Position numbers and translations under genes: made by a program. Shown in pieces: positions 53,308 to 64,000 of a stretch of DNA of 64,000 nucleotides (positions are counted from its first letter, which is position 1; each line of letters opens with the position of its first letter). A model generated the notes under the pieces. The model was not told where the DNA came from, searched no databases, and worked only from the letters and a program-made list of their open reading frames with translations. The DNA lies in the NCBI RefSeq assembly GCF_963675165.1, contig NC_087386.1, forward strand, positions 1,943,669 through 2,007,668, in the 5' to 3' direction. This stretch comes from Halichondria panicea. Lineage: Eukaryota > Porifera > Demospongiae > Suberitida > Halichondriidae.

Positions 53308-53870
53308 CTTGCTTTTACTACTACAGTATAGTACAGCTTTACAATGTTGTGTCGTGTCCAATCCGTTTAAATGCTTGAGATGTGCAGCAAGGGGAAATCC
53401 ATCCACTAGTGAACTCTGCTGAAACTGTCTTCCTGTTCAAGCTCCTCTTGCATCAGTGTTATGATGGCTATTTTTAGCACGTCAGCTTTGTAATGGTAGA
53501 AGTGGGTGGGGCTCATCCAGCTGATATGCGGGCAAAGATCGTTTGTAACACCAGCATGCAGATCAGCTCCTCATAATAGCAGCATGCAGATCAGCTCCTC
53601 ATAATAGCATGCACCAAAAGCAGCATGCAGATCAGCTCCTCATAATAGCATGCACCAAAGCAGCATGCAGATCAGCTCCTCATAATAGCATGCACCAAAG
53701 CAGCATGCAGATCAGCTGCTCATAATAGCATGGCAAGAAATAATTGTTTAATTTATTTTATTTTATAATTATTGTCGGCATAATTTCACTGACTACAAGT
53801 AGCTCAGAGATAAAAAAATGTACTGGTTTAAAAAAACAATCCAGTTATATAATAAGTTATTTAGTCTGAC
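53308..53870. other. Spacer between P450 copies A and B
   Basis: About 560 bases. It holds the promoter of copy A and a minisatellite at 53552-53731. The CYP copies are head to tail. Confidence 0.6.
53552..53731. repeat. Minisatellite, about five copies of a 27-42-base unit
   Basis: CAGCATGCAGATCAGCTCCT plus CATAATAGCATGCACCAAA. A related single string (GCAGATCAGCTCCTCATA) is found 3' of copy A near 50800, so the unit probably arose from the P450 flank. Confidence 0.92.
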
Positions 53871-55849
53871 TTAAAGTTTCTTGAAGGTCAAATCCAACTG
53901 CCTTTCTGGCTTTACCACGAAATTTTGGATGTAACCCATTGGCTTATCGTCAAGAGAGTCCACCTTGTACTCCCTGATGAGGTGAGCCAGGGCAATGTGG
54001 AGCTCTAGCTCAGCTAGCCGACGACCTGAGGGAAACACAAAGTACTGTGAATGAGACATCACCACAACATCACCACAATTAGATTACAATCCAAAACTTA
54101 CCCACACACATTCTGGCACCAAACCCAAAGGGTAGTTGAGCGAACATGCTGGGCAGTGAGTCCTTGTTCTCTTTACTCCACCTCTCTGGTGAGAACTTGT
54201 CCGGCTCAGAGAATAACTCGGGCATTCGTCCAATGAGAACTTGCGGCATAGTGACCTCAGTCTGCGTGGGGGTTAGGGTACATTGTTATTGAACTAATAA
54301 TGGAGGGAGGGCACACACAGCATTAATTTAACTCACCCCTTTTGGAACTGTGTATCCGGATAAGACAACGTCTTCCTCCAGCACACGCTGATTCATCCCG
54401 GCCAGTGGGTACAATCTAATAATTAATGAGCAGTTATTAGAGTGTGTTCTCATAATTATACTTAAGAGCAGTTGTAGCATTCACCTTTGAGTTTCTTTGA
54501 TGGTGCTCCTGAGATAGCTCATCTGGTTGATGTGAGCAGGAGTGACAATCTTGTCTAAGCCGACAACACTCTGTATCTCATTTCTAAGCTTCTCCTGAGC
54601 CTCGGGATTGCTGGCCAGAGAATAGAGAGCCCAAGCAAGTGTGTACGAGGTCTGAGGGGGTTAAAGAGTGTAATTAAGAGCATCACAACAAACATGGCTT
54701 ACTGTTTCAACTCCAGCATTTAGAATATCCATAATGTTTGCTGACACTTCTTCGACACTCATTTTCCCCGAGTGGATCATGTAAGTAATGAAGTCCACTT
54801 TGTCAGGGACCTCCTCCTCACCACTGACTGCCTCCAAGGCTCTCCTGTCATCCTCAGCAATCTCAGCAAGCTTCTCGTCAATATACTTTGCAGATTGGTC
54901 TCGCAATGAAATTTGGTCACTGATAACATTTTTCCATTTTCTCGTGGGAAATATTTTGTAAAGTGGTAACGAGAACAGAAGCTCTGTAAAGCTGACAAAG
55001 AACCTACGAACAGTGGCGATGTATTCTTGACTCTCTGGTGGAGCTCCATTCAAGTTGAGAGTATCAAATCTCTTTCCAAAGGCAAAGAAAGCAACAGCTA
55101 AGCGTTGTAAATATTATATATATAAAACAGTACAATCATGTATAATCCATACTCACATTCAAAGGACCAGTTGAAGAGTAGACTGGGCACATCACTAAGT
55201 AGGGCCGAGTGAGAGTCCTTCTTCATCTCTATGTTCTTGATGAGGTCCAATGTGATGTTGTTGAAGTCCTCGTGGTACTCTGCCACTTTCCTAGGGACCA
55301 TGATGAACTTGGACATTGGAGACCGCATCTTGTGCCACTGCTCACCTTGTCTGAGAGAATATCAGTAGGTGTGTAAGTCAGTTACAGCATGCATGCTAAA
55401 TATACCATGCAACTGTTTAATAGCTAAGACACAAGTGGTAAAGTTTTCTCAATAACTTACGATAGAAACAATCCAGGTGTAGAGATTCCAGCTTCCTTCA
55501 TGATTTTCTTAAATATATCTCCTCCCTCAGGTCTCTTTGGCCATTCTCCATCCATTCTGAAGACTGTCTCCACGTCTTGTGGATCACACACCACTACCTG
55601 CTCAGGGAGTCCAGGGAATATAGCCTCCCGATAGATAGGACCGAATTCAGCAAATCTTTTCTTTATGACATTGCTCATTGTGTACTTGTCATTCCTGTAG
55701 TCGAGGGCAGTGCCTATGAAAGGGTAGCTCCTGGGTCCTGGGATGTCCTCGAACTGTTTTGGGGCAGGAGTGGAGAGCATTCTGCTGGAGCTAGATACCC
55801 TCAAATAGAGGGGAGCCATGGATCGAATGAAATACTTTGCTGTGAGCAT
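53871..55849 (-). CDS. Mitochondrial-clan cytochrome P450, copy B
   Basis: Exons 55849-55461, 55350-55157, 55097-54703, 54651-54485, 54415-54337, 54261-54102 and 54025-53871 have exactly the same lengths as copy A and give 512 aa. The protein is near-identical to copy A, differing for example in the exon-1 end (ISTPGLFLS versus ITTFGLFVS) and NAGVET versus SAGVET in the I helix. The ExxR, FSPERW and FGFGARMCVGRR motifs are intact. It is a recent tandem duplicate with the same expected mitochondrial, adrenodoxin-dependent oxidase activity. Confidence 0.92.
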
Positions 55850-56031
55850 CTTGCTTTACTTTACTGCAGTTCTACAGTAGTGTTGTATGTTCCAATCCAA
55901 TCTGGTTAAATGCTTGAGATGTGCAGCAAGGGGAAATCCATCCACTGTGAACTCTGTTGAAACTATCTTCCTGTTCATGACTCAAGCTCCTCTTAATCTT
56001 GCATCATGAAGTAGATCTACGTGTAGCTGGT

Positions 56032-56139
56032 CTAGCCTCGATCCCAGGCCGAGTTTTCGCTTTTATAACGGTTAGGGGAACAACTAGTTGTTTGCCTAAC
56101 CGTTATAAAAGCAAAAACTCGGCCTGGGATCGAGGCTAG
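56032..56139. mobile_element. Near-perfect 108-bp palindrome, TAGCCTCGA family
   Basis: Ends are CTAGCCTCGATCCCAGGCCG and its complement, arms of about 45 bases including TTTTATAACGGTTAGG, around a short AACAACTAGTTGTT centre. It would fold into a single long hairpin. No coding capacity, so MITE-like. Confidence 0.85.
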
Positions 56140-56623
56140 AGTACAAGGGGGTATTATGAGACCTCTAAATGTTTCTGACCCCCCTGTCTTGCAGTAATCT
56201 TGAGGGAGCTAAATAGCCTGTTCACTAACTACACTACGGTTAATAGGCTTGCATGCAAGCAAAAAAAATTAGTGATAGTGCTTTGTTTGCAGCTAATGCT
56301 AGCATTTAGTGTTCAAAGTGATTCGGGTATTATGAGACACTATTGCAATTAATTAATTTTAACGCTAATTGGCTGTTATAACATAATGTGGAACTTTCTG
56401 ATATATAATACAGCGATTACTCTGCCTATAAAAACAGTTGTGGTATCTTTGTCAACACAAGCATACAACTACAAATTTCTGTTGGAAAAAATACTAGAGT
56501 GGTAGTGCTATTAAATGCAGACAGAGTAGCTGAAGCAGTCCTGTTTTAAACAGCTGTCTCATAATTGGTTCCGTCTCATAACACCTTCTTCTACTCTACA
56601 TGTAGCCTCCTTCACAAGGCCTA

Positions 56624-56800
56624 ATTAAAAAAACATGTTATCGACCTAGCGTTCAAATAGAAAACATCCGGGGCTGGCTGTGCAAGACTACATGTAGCCT
56701 AGCCTCGAGCCTGGGATAGAGGCTAGGCTACATGTAGTCTCGCACACCAGTCCCGGATGTTTTCTATTTGAACGCTAGGTCGATAACATGTTTTTTTAAT
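56624..56800. mobile_element. 177-bp near-perfect palindrome with a nested TAGCCTCGA core
   Basis: The arms start ATTAAAAAAACATGTTATCG and run about 80 bases, including CTAGCGTTCAAATAGAAAAC and CCGG(G)GCTG. The centre is itself a palindrome, CATGTAGCCTAGCCTCGAG..GAGGCTAGGCTACATG. This looks like one hairpin element nested in or fused with another. Confidence 0.85.
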
Positions 56801-56975
56801 CGGGGCTGGTGCGAGACTAATCTACGTGTCAACATACACATATGTCAACCTTCCTTTGTCAAGTATGTAGAGGTAGAAGTGGGCGGGTCTCATCCAGCCA
56901 AACAAAGGAATGTTTACTGAGATTGTCCATAAATTATATCCATTTATCTAGCTAGCTAGCTAGCTGTTGTGCAAC

Positions 56976-58975
56976 ATGCTCTCTGCTATAAGGAAGCTGC
57001 TTCCCTCCATGGCTCCCCTCAATGTGAGGGTGTCCAGCTCTAGAATGCTCTCCACTCCTGCCCCAAAACAGTTTGAGGACATCCCAGGGCCCAGGGGCTA
57101 CCCTTTCATAGGTACTGCCCTCGACTACAGGAATGACAAGTTTACCATGTTCAGAGTCTTGAAGAAGAGGCTGGAAAAGTATGGTCCTTTGTATCGAGAG
57201 AAGATGTTTCCAGGGATGCCGGAGCAATTGGTGGTGTTTATGCCTGACGATATCGAGACTGTGTTTCGATCGGACTCTATTTGGCCAAATAGGCCAGAGG
57301 GTGGGGAGATCACTCAGAAGCTGTTCAGAGATTCTGGAATGACAGAAATTGGAATAATTAGCGCGTAAGAACAATTTTATCTCAGTTACCTTGCAATGTC
57401 TATGTCTACTTTTATAATATAATACGAGCTATTTCCGAACACAATTCTTAGCATGAAGTGTAACTGATTTACACACCCACTGACACACCCACTGATATCC
57501 TCTCAGACAAGGTGAGCAGTGGCACAAGATGCGGTCTCCAATGTCCAAGTTCATCATGGTCCCCAGGAAGGTGGCAGAGTATCACGAGGGCTTCAACAAC
57601 ATCACATTGGATCTCATCAAGAACATAGAGATGAAGAAGGACTCTCACTCGGCCCTACTCAGTGATGTGCCCAGTCTACTCTTCAATTGGTCCTTTGAAT
57701 GTGAGTATATATGGATTATACTTGTAAAGTTGTACTGTTTTAATTTACGAAAAACATTTTTGCAGCTGTTGCTTTATTTTGCCTCGGGAAGCGGCTTGGG
57801 GCACTCACTGAAAGTGGAGAGACTTCACCAGAAAGCCAAGAGTTCATTAAATACGTTGGAAAGCTGTTTAATGACTTCACAGAAGTTTTATTCGCAGTTC
57901 CTCTCTATCTTATCTATCCAACAAAAGGGTGGAAGCATATTGTCAACGTGAACAAGACAGTACACAAGCTGGCACGTCAGTTCATCGACGAGAAGCTTGC
58001 TGAGATTGCTGAGGATGACAGGAGAGCCTTGGAGGCAGTCAGTGGTGAGGAGGAGGTCCCTGACAAAGTGGACTTCATTACTTACATGATCCACTCGGGG
58101 AAGATGAGCGTCGAAGAAGTTTCAGTGAATATCGTCGATCTACTCAGTGCCGGAGTGGAAACTGTAAGAGTGGTATTTTGTTAAAATTGAGTGTCAGACT
58201 TTTTACCCCCTCAGACCTCGTACACACTTTCTTGGGCTCTCTATTCTCTGGCCAGCAATCCTGAGGCTCAAGAGAAGCTTAGAAATGAGATACAGAGTGT
58301 TGTCGGCTCAGACAAGATGGTCACTCCTGCTCACATCAACCTGATGAGCTATCTTAGGAGCATCATCAAAGAAACTCAAAGGTGAACTAAATGATGTTAT
58401 TGAGAGAGAGCTCTTATCCACCCTCTACAACTATAGACTCTACCCAGTTGCTGTGTTCAATCAGCGTGTCCTGCAGCAAGATGTTGTTCTCTCAGGGTAT
58501 ACCGTTCCTGAAGGGGTGCATATAATTATGTCTTAAAATTGTACTTGATCAATGTCTGTTTATAATTTTGTGCATTTCTGACAGACTGAAGTTTTACTTC
58601 CACAAATTCTCCTTGGACGAATGCCCGAGTTATTCTCTGAGCCGGACAAGTTCTCACCAGAGAGGTGGAGTAAAGAGAACAAGGACTCACTGCCCAGCAT
58701 GTTCGCTCAACTACCCTTTGGGTTTGGTGCCAGAATGTGTGTGGGTAAGTTTTGGATTGGAATCTAATTGTGGTGATGTTGTGGTGATGTCTCATTCACA
58801 GTACTTTGTGTTTCCCTCAGGTCGTCGGCTAGCTGAGCTAGAGCTCCACATTGCCTTGGCTCACCTTATCAGGGAGTACAAGGTGGACTGTCTCGACAAA
58901 GAGCCAATGGGGTACATGATGAAGGCACTGCTGAAACCTGACAAACAACTGAACCTAACCTTTAACAAACTTTGA
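56976..58975 (+). CDS. Mitochondrial-clan cytochrome P450, copy C
   Basis: Exons 56976-57364, 57507-57700, 57766-58163, 58215-58381, 58437-58515, 58585-58744 and 58821-58975 give 513 aa, one residue longer than copies A/B because exon 3 has one extra codon. It shares the exon structure. The N-terminus MLSAIRKLLPSMAPLNVRVS is basic and fits mitochondrial import. SAGVET-TSYTLSWAL, IKETQR, FSPERW and FGFGARMCVGRR are present. Exon 3 has diverged strongly in the F-G helix region (ALFCLGKRLGALTESGE versus AFFAFGKRFDTLNLNGA), where substrate recognition usually lies. The donor of exon 5 is GTGCAT, weaker than the GTGAGT of its paralogs. It may have a different substrate. Confidence 0.9.
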
Positions 58976-59312
58976 TTTACATATACAATGACTGCTTAAA
59001 AATAATTTTCATTATATTCAATAGCTTGTTCGTTTTGATTCTTTAATTCAGAGGTAATTGTAATAACACTTTCCAGTAATTTGCGAACATTTGCCATTAA
59101 TTTGTGTACATGATCGATAATTGTGTATATCTCATCGACATTAAGTGCGGATCGAGTCGATCAGCTGCTGTTTGCATATAATATATAATAGTCTTGTCAA
59201 AAATTAAAAATTAAGCTTATATAAGAACCTAAAAGACTTTGTCTGATAAATTAAAACCACAAAAATAATTATTATTACAGAAAAGAATTCAAAAAATTAA
59301 CTTAATGTTGTT
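58976..59312. other. Convergent spacer between P450-C and KIF1
   Basis: About 340 AT-rich bases holding two 3' UTRs; no distinct element recognised. Confidence 0.4.
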
Positions 59313-59728
59313 TTAATAGTTTGATGACTTTTTCTTTGTGCTTGAGCTGATTTGAGATCTACAGAAATGGACATCGTGTCATATACATGCATGTACATGA
59401 ATATAATTATAAATAGGGGAAATTGAACAGCTATACAGCTACATGTACGTATGGTAGATTGGCACGATCTCATGATACATATAATCAAAAGGCATCACGT
59501 AAACGATGTGTACATAAAACAGCGTTTACTGCTGACACACTGTACCCATATATGGAAGCACGGTTATAACGGGAGCAACTTATGAGGTAAGTAGTGTTAC
59601 TAATTAAGGAAGTGACTCACTTGATGGACCCAGCTAGGAGGGGGTCGAGAGCGTACAGCCAATCATACAGCTCCTTCTCCTTCGTCTGGAGGAGCACTCC
59701 ACGATGCTTAGTGCAGATAGAGAATGTG

Positions 59729-59790
<62 letters not shown>

Positions 59791-62700
59791 GTTGATGTGT
59801 GTGTGTGTGTGTTGTGTGGGGGATTGTGTGTGTGTGTTTGGGAGGGGTTGATGTGTACGTGTGTGTGTGGGCCGGGGGGGTTGGTGTGTGTGTGTGGGGG
59901 GGGTTGAGGGTGGGACATGCACACATTTCAAAAGGGGGGGGGGCTAGAGTTGAAAATGCATATAATGTTTACGGAAGGGAGGGGGTAGGTCTGAAATGCT
60001 TCTATAAAAGTATGGTATTCAGTGCACTTACGGCAGCTGCTTGTTGTTTGTCCTCTGTGTACTGAACCTTAGCACCCGCTAGATTGATGGCCCCCCGCTC
60101 AATCTGTAAGTACACAATAAAGGCATGATCATGCATAATTATACATGATCGTTGAACTTAAATAATAGCTGACCTGGTCTTTCTCACTGTTATAGATGAG
60201 CACGTAGGGTCTCCTCACAACCTAACACAGGAGACAAATGCTAAAATTAACTCCGCCCCCAATACACACAGACACTGTGAATACACATGTAAAGTTGTTA
60301 AAACTGCATGTAGCCATGCAAGTATATGTACACCTACATGCATCATGTCTAACTTTAAGCACGTCACGCTCTATATATAATAATGATGCAAAAAGTCCCA
60401 ACATGTGTTTGAAGCAGGTCAACCCTTCATTACAGCCACTGTTGGTCTGCCCAAACGTACGCTACACAGACTGTACAATACAAGCAGTCAGAGGATAATC
60501 CTACACCCTCACCACGTATCTCCGATGCCACGCTGTGTCCTGCTCTCCAAAGAACTCGAGATATCCCTTCTTTGTGATGGGGTTGCTGCAAACACAGTGA
60601 CAACATCACGACATATAAATGAACAACATAAATATGCTCATACTATATACTTGCATAAATATAAATATAAATATGCTCAAATCCCAAAACGGGTCATAAT
60701 TTAGTCAAAAACAGGCCCAAATAAGACTTTTTGATTTTAACACATCACCAGAAAGGCCTCTCTCTAAGCTTTCAGAAAATCATAAAATTAACGTTATTGG
60801 ACCAACAGAACGAAAGTTATGGCTGTTCAACTATTTAACGCTAGGTCCCTTCATTATTTACGTATAGAACAATAATTATAATAACATACACTGTTACTAA
60901 CTTTTTTGTATGTGTCTTCTCCTCGACCTCTGGCACACACACAGGGGGGGAGGCCAGGAAGGAGCGTCTCCGTCGCCCTGGTGTCGTCGAACCCAATAGT
61001 CCATGAGCAGAGGAGAGTGTGTCTGGCATCATATCACCATGGGAACTAGCAACAGAGGAAGCTGATTGGATGGAATCAAACTCAGGTGGGGGTTCCTGGA
61101 GACAAAAACATACGGCAATGAATATAATGTCTAGTATACTAGAAGTACGTCCACACAGCTGGGCCTAATTGAATTATACATGTACTTCTAAGGGATAGTA
61201 CTGAAGTTACTACCGTATAGCTGGTAATTTTCGTGGGGCAAAATATTCGTGGTTTCGTAGTTGAACACTGGACCACGAATATTTTACCCATGAATGAAGC
61301 GACCTTGCCTACCTTTACCTGCAGTGCAAGCAGCAACCACGAAAATATTATCCACGAAGTGACTAAATATTACTCAACCACGAATGTTTTGTCCCGAAAA
61401 TTACCCGCTACGGTATGTAGCTGTATTTTAAATTATAAACAAAATTGGCTTCATTGCATGTACTTTAGTAGCTACATGTATGCAGCTGATATCAGGGACT
61501 CACTTCTTCCCCCTTTCCTCTCATGAGTAGGTCCACACATTTCTGAGCCAGCATGGCTTTGTGCTCGTCTGAGAGTTTGCTCAGTTCCTGGTCGCTAGGC
61601 ATCGCCAACCCTCTTTCTAGGTGTTTCAGGTCAACCAGCTTCTGGCGTACTTGGAGGATGTGTCGAGCTTTCTCCGTCTACAGGTGTGGTGTGTGTGTGT
61701 GTGTGTGTGTGAGGTGTGTGAGGTGAGTGTGTGTGTGGGTGGGAGGCATGTGGAGTGTGTGAGGCAGTGAAGCAGTGACGGTGGTTTAAAATTAAATTAT
61801 GTATCAGAGGAGGGAGTATAAAGATGCTAAATATGCAGTGCCGGTCAATCAATAGAACCCAACCAACATGTCAGAAGCCGTTAACTAAAGTACAATATCT
61901 CACCTCTTCTATCATGTGTAGCTTGTCGAGCTGCTCCTGATGGTCGTGGATGAGTGAGTCTCGTCTGGGCCGCCATCCCCTCAGGTTCTCCTCCCCCCTC
62001 ACATACACACCAGACGTGTCCACCACAGGTCCTTGAAACTCTGTTGGGAAATATTAGTATGAAACACTCTGTATAGTACAGGAAGTCTTACCAGGCGCTT
62101 TTTCCACTGTTTTCCGCAGACACAGCTCATAGATACCAACGGAGCAATTGCTGCAAATATCAAAATGCATAATAAAATGATACCAAAAACTGGAGGTCAT
62201 CACACAATGAAAGATTTATAATTATATCACATTGTGATCATTAATCGTCTCTACGTGTATAGAGGGTGGTTTGCCCTGAGGGTGTATGTGCATATAAGGC
62301 ACAGCTATAGTTGCCTCTCACTCACTCTTCAGGGGTTTGCTTGGGTCCCGTGAAGAAGGATAAGAATGATCGATTGACTGTCGGCTTTGAATCTCTCCCA
62401 CACACTCTCAGACACATGTCCTTGGTGAAGCAAGCTGGTTGGGGGCTGTTCTCAAGCTAGTACAGGCAGGGGAAAGAAAGACAGTTAAATGAGATGGTAC
62501 CTACAATGTATATATGGCACTTGCTAAAAGCTACTGACACCATAATTAAATAATGGAATGAATGTGATATATAGTGTAAGACAGTTTAGAACGGAGCAGG
62601 TATAGCTATATGATTCTGAGTTCCTAGCTAGTACAGAAGGGCTTTACCTCAATGTAGGCTGATAGCGTGCAGTAGACGAAGCTGTTCTGAGGGGTCAGTC

Positions 62701-63902
62701 TGAGTGGGGGTGGACACACAATCATGATAGCATACATCCCCAACGCTAGATGGCGATCAAAACTGAAATTTCATTGCTCATAAAAATAAATGGAGAGCAC
62801 AGAATGTTACTCCTGCCATCCACCAACACTATGGCAACCATGATGCTAGCCTAGCTATACAATCCTCACACACTGTCGTTACCTGTTGAGTAGGAGTGAG
62901 TTGTGTAGAGAGCTGTCCCATGATGCCTCCAGGCGATAGTACGTCCTGCAGTAGTGTGGAGGGTGGGGGGGGGGGGGGGTAACTATACAGGGGGTCTATT
63001 ACTGAATGTAGCTAATAACACATGAGGTAAGTGATAATACGTGTATTCTTCCACACTAAGATACTGTCATGTGCAAGCATTGGGGCCACTCAAGCTAGCA
63101 AAACTGGATTCTTCAAATTTGGCACACTGCAACTATTAGCTACAGGACACACCTATCCTCAGCCTCGTAGTGGTGAGAGGGTAACACACTGAGTGAGAGA
63201 ACAGTGCTCTGATTGTCCACCTCCGATGAGCCCTCACGAGTCAACCGAACACGACCTGTGGAGGGGAGGGAGGAGGGCTTTGAGAGACTGTAACTTTAGG
63301 GTGGATGGCTCAATTTCAGTGGTTTTAACATTTCTAAGTAGCTGAAAGTAAGCTCTATCAGGATTATTATAATATAATATACTCAAATTTTTTATTGGTT
63401 CAAAATTTACCAAAACACGGAGTACTGTACGCTTACCTACAACCAGCTCGCTGACTTTAGTCCATTGAAGTTCAGGACCAGATTCATAGATTAGAGTCAT
63501 TCGTATCCTTCGTTGTAGACCTTGCTGTAACAGGAACACTCCGCCCTGGTCGTCTTGGTGATCTACGGTGACGGGCTCATATTGACCAGAGGCCCCTAGC
63601 TCACAGATCTCAAAGTGAGTGAGGATATCAACACGAGCGTAAGAGTGGGTGGAGCTAGAGGGAGAGAGGGGTGTGGTCAATCGAGGCAGTGATTACTGAA
63701 TAACTTTGACATATACAATTAATACAAACCACTTAGCTAGTGTATATTACAGGTCACACTCTATGTCATGTGGCAGGCCACTCTCTCTCACCCTGCCGAG
63801 TCAAAGACGACGGTCTTGGATGATCTGACGGGAGTGGATGAGAATCGTGAGGGGGGTAGTGGGGAGGCCGAGCGATACTGCATGTTAGGATCCCCCACAG
63901 AC
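59313..63902 (-). CDS. KIF1: KIF1/unc-104-type kinesin-3, C-terminal part with PH domain (5' end outside window)
   Basis: Fifteen exons (63902-63792, 63654-63437, 63255-63153, 62945-62883, 62762-62648, 62456-62326, 62150-62092, 62040-61904, 61677-61504, 61095-60902, 60585-60513, 60221-60174, 60103-60032, 59730-59621, 59358-59313) give about 550 residues. Recognisable KIF1 stretches: [71 protein letters not shown], then the C-terminal PH domain ([56 protein letters not shown]). In relatives this PH domain binds PI(4,5)P2 on synaptic-vesicle-precursor or other cargo membranes, and the motor moves to microtubule plus ends. The motor, FHA and early stalk parts lie right of the window. A short tail [14 protein letters not shown] follows the PH domain. 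Confidence 0.93.
59731..59935. repeat. TG/G-rich microsatellite beside the KIF1 PH exon
   Basis: TG dinucleotides degrade into GGGTTGATGTGTGTG and GGGGGG strings; on the coding strand this is a CA tract ending CACACAG at the exon start (59730). Confidence 0.95.
60704..60830 (+). repeat. Dispersed repeat, family B, copy 2
   Basis: Similar to 22715-22837 in the same orientation (GTCAAAAACAGGCC, CTCTCTCTAAGCTT, ACGTTATTGGA). Located in a KIF1 intron. Confidence 0.7.
61211..61416 (-). mobile_element. MITE-like element, family A, copy 2
   Basis: Inverted ends TACCGTATAGCTGGTAATTT and AAAATTACCCGCTACGGTA. It shares ATTCGTGGTTGAG, ATATTTAGTCACT and GCAGGTAAAGGTAGGCAAGG with the 20416 copy when reverse-complemented. 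In a KIF1 intron. Confidence 0.75.
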
Positions 63903-64000
63903 CTGAGTGTGTGTGTGTGTGTGTGTGGTGGGCGGGTGTGGGGGTGGGGGGTGGATGATTGCTCTGCCAACAACTGAGTTATTACATAAACCAGGAGTGC

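Larger units (their letters stand above)
55850..56975. other. Intergenic region between divergent P450 copies B and C, with two hairpin elements
   Basis: About 1.1 kb between start codons. It contains two long inverted repeats (56032-56139 and 56624-56800). The sequence between them is AT-rich. A GCTAGCTAGCTAGC run lies at 56950-56964 just before the copy C start. Promoters for both genes should be here; none is identifiable. Confidence 0.55.

Noticed and set aside
52831-53331. 166-codon plus-strand frame opposite P450-A exon 1 (and similar at 55577)
   Set aside because: Antisense shadow of the P450 first exon.

Overview
This is a eukaryotic nuclear window, most likely from a sponge (Porifera, demosponge-like) or another early-branching animal. 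The genes have many introns with GT-AG borders. They encode animal-specific families: a BCAR3/NSP-type SH2 adaptor, a CIP4/FBP17/TOCA F-BAR protein, a KIF1-type kinesin-3 and CDC7. Introns are short to moderate, the DNA is AT-rich with many TACATGTA and TATAATTATA strings, and CA/TG microsatellites are extremely abundant. The sponge assignment is an inference from general appearance, not from a diagnostic marker. Layout: 1-7835 holds a minus-strand tandem array of RDH/SDR-type short-chain dehydrogenase genes (one 5' fragment and four copies). 8495-14780 is a plus-strand gene predicted to fuse a Nudix-like domain, a proline-rich linker with a CCCH zinc finger, and a WD40-like propeller. 15159-19114 has two more SDR copies on the plus strand, so the array is split and inverted around the Nudix gene. 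19390-24621 (minus) is a complete 16-exon AP-3 mu gene (416 aa). 25018-35720 (minus) is an SH2 plus Cdc25-like adaptor of the BCAR3/SH2D3 family with an N-terminal SAM-like domain. 36548-46561 (minus) is a CIP4/FBP17/TOCA-like F-BAR/HR1/SH3 gene. Its last intron, which splits the SH3 domain, contains an intronless plus-strand gene for a small secreted EGF-C2 protein (39196-39792). 47206-50555 (plus) is CDC7. 51040-58975 holds three mitochondrial-clan cytochrome P450 genes (two minus, one plus). 59313 to the right edge (minus) is the 3' half of a KIF1/unc-104 kinesin-3 gene with its PH domain. Exon joins were checked by frame arithmetic: the summed exons of every complete gene give a whole number of codons, except SDR copy 2, which lacks one base. 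Functionally there are two expanded oxidoreductase families (SDR and mitochondrial P450) that could act on small lipophilic substrates such as retinoids or sterols. They lie among single-copy housekeeping genes for AP-3 vesicle traffic, F-BAR membrane shaping, kinesin-3 transport and S-phase control; no operon-like coupling is implied. Non-coding DNA is rich in CA/TG microsatellites (up to about 600 bp), minisatellites, and several families of short hairpin or terminal-inverted-repeat (MITE-like) elements.
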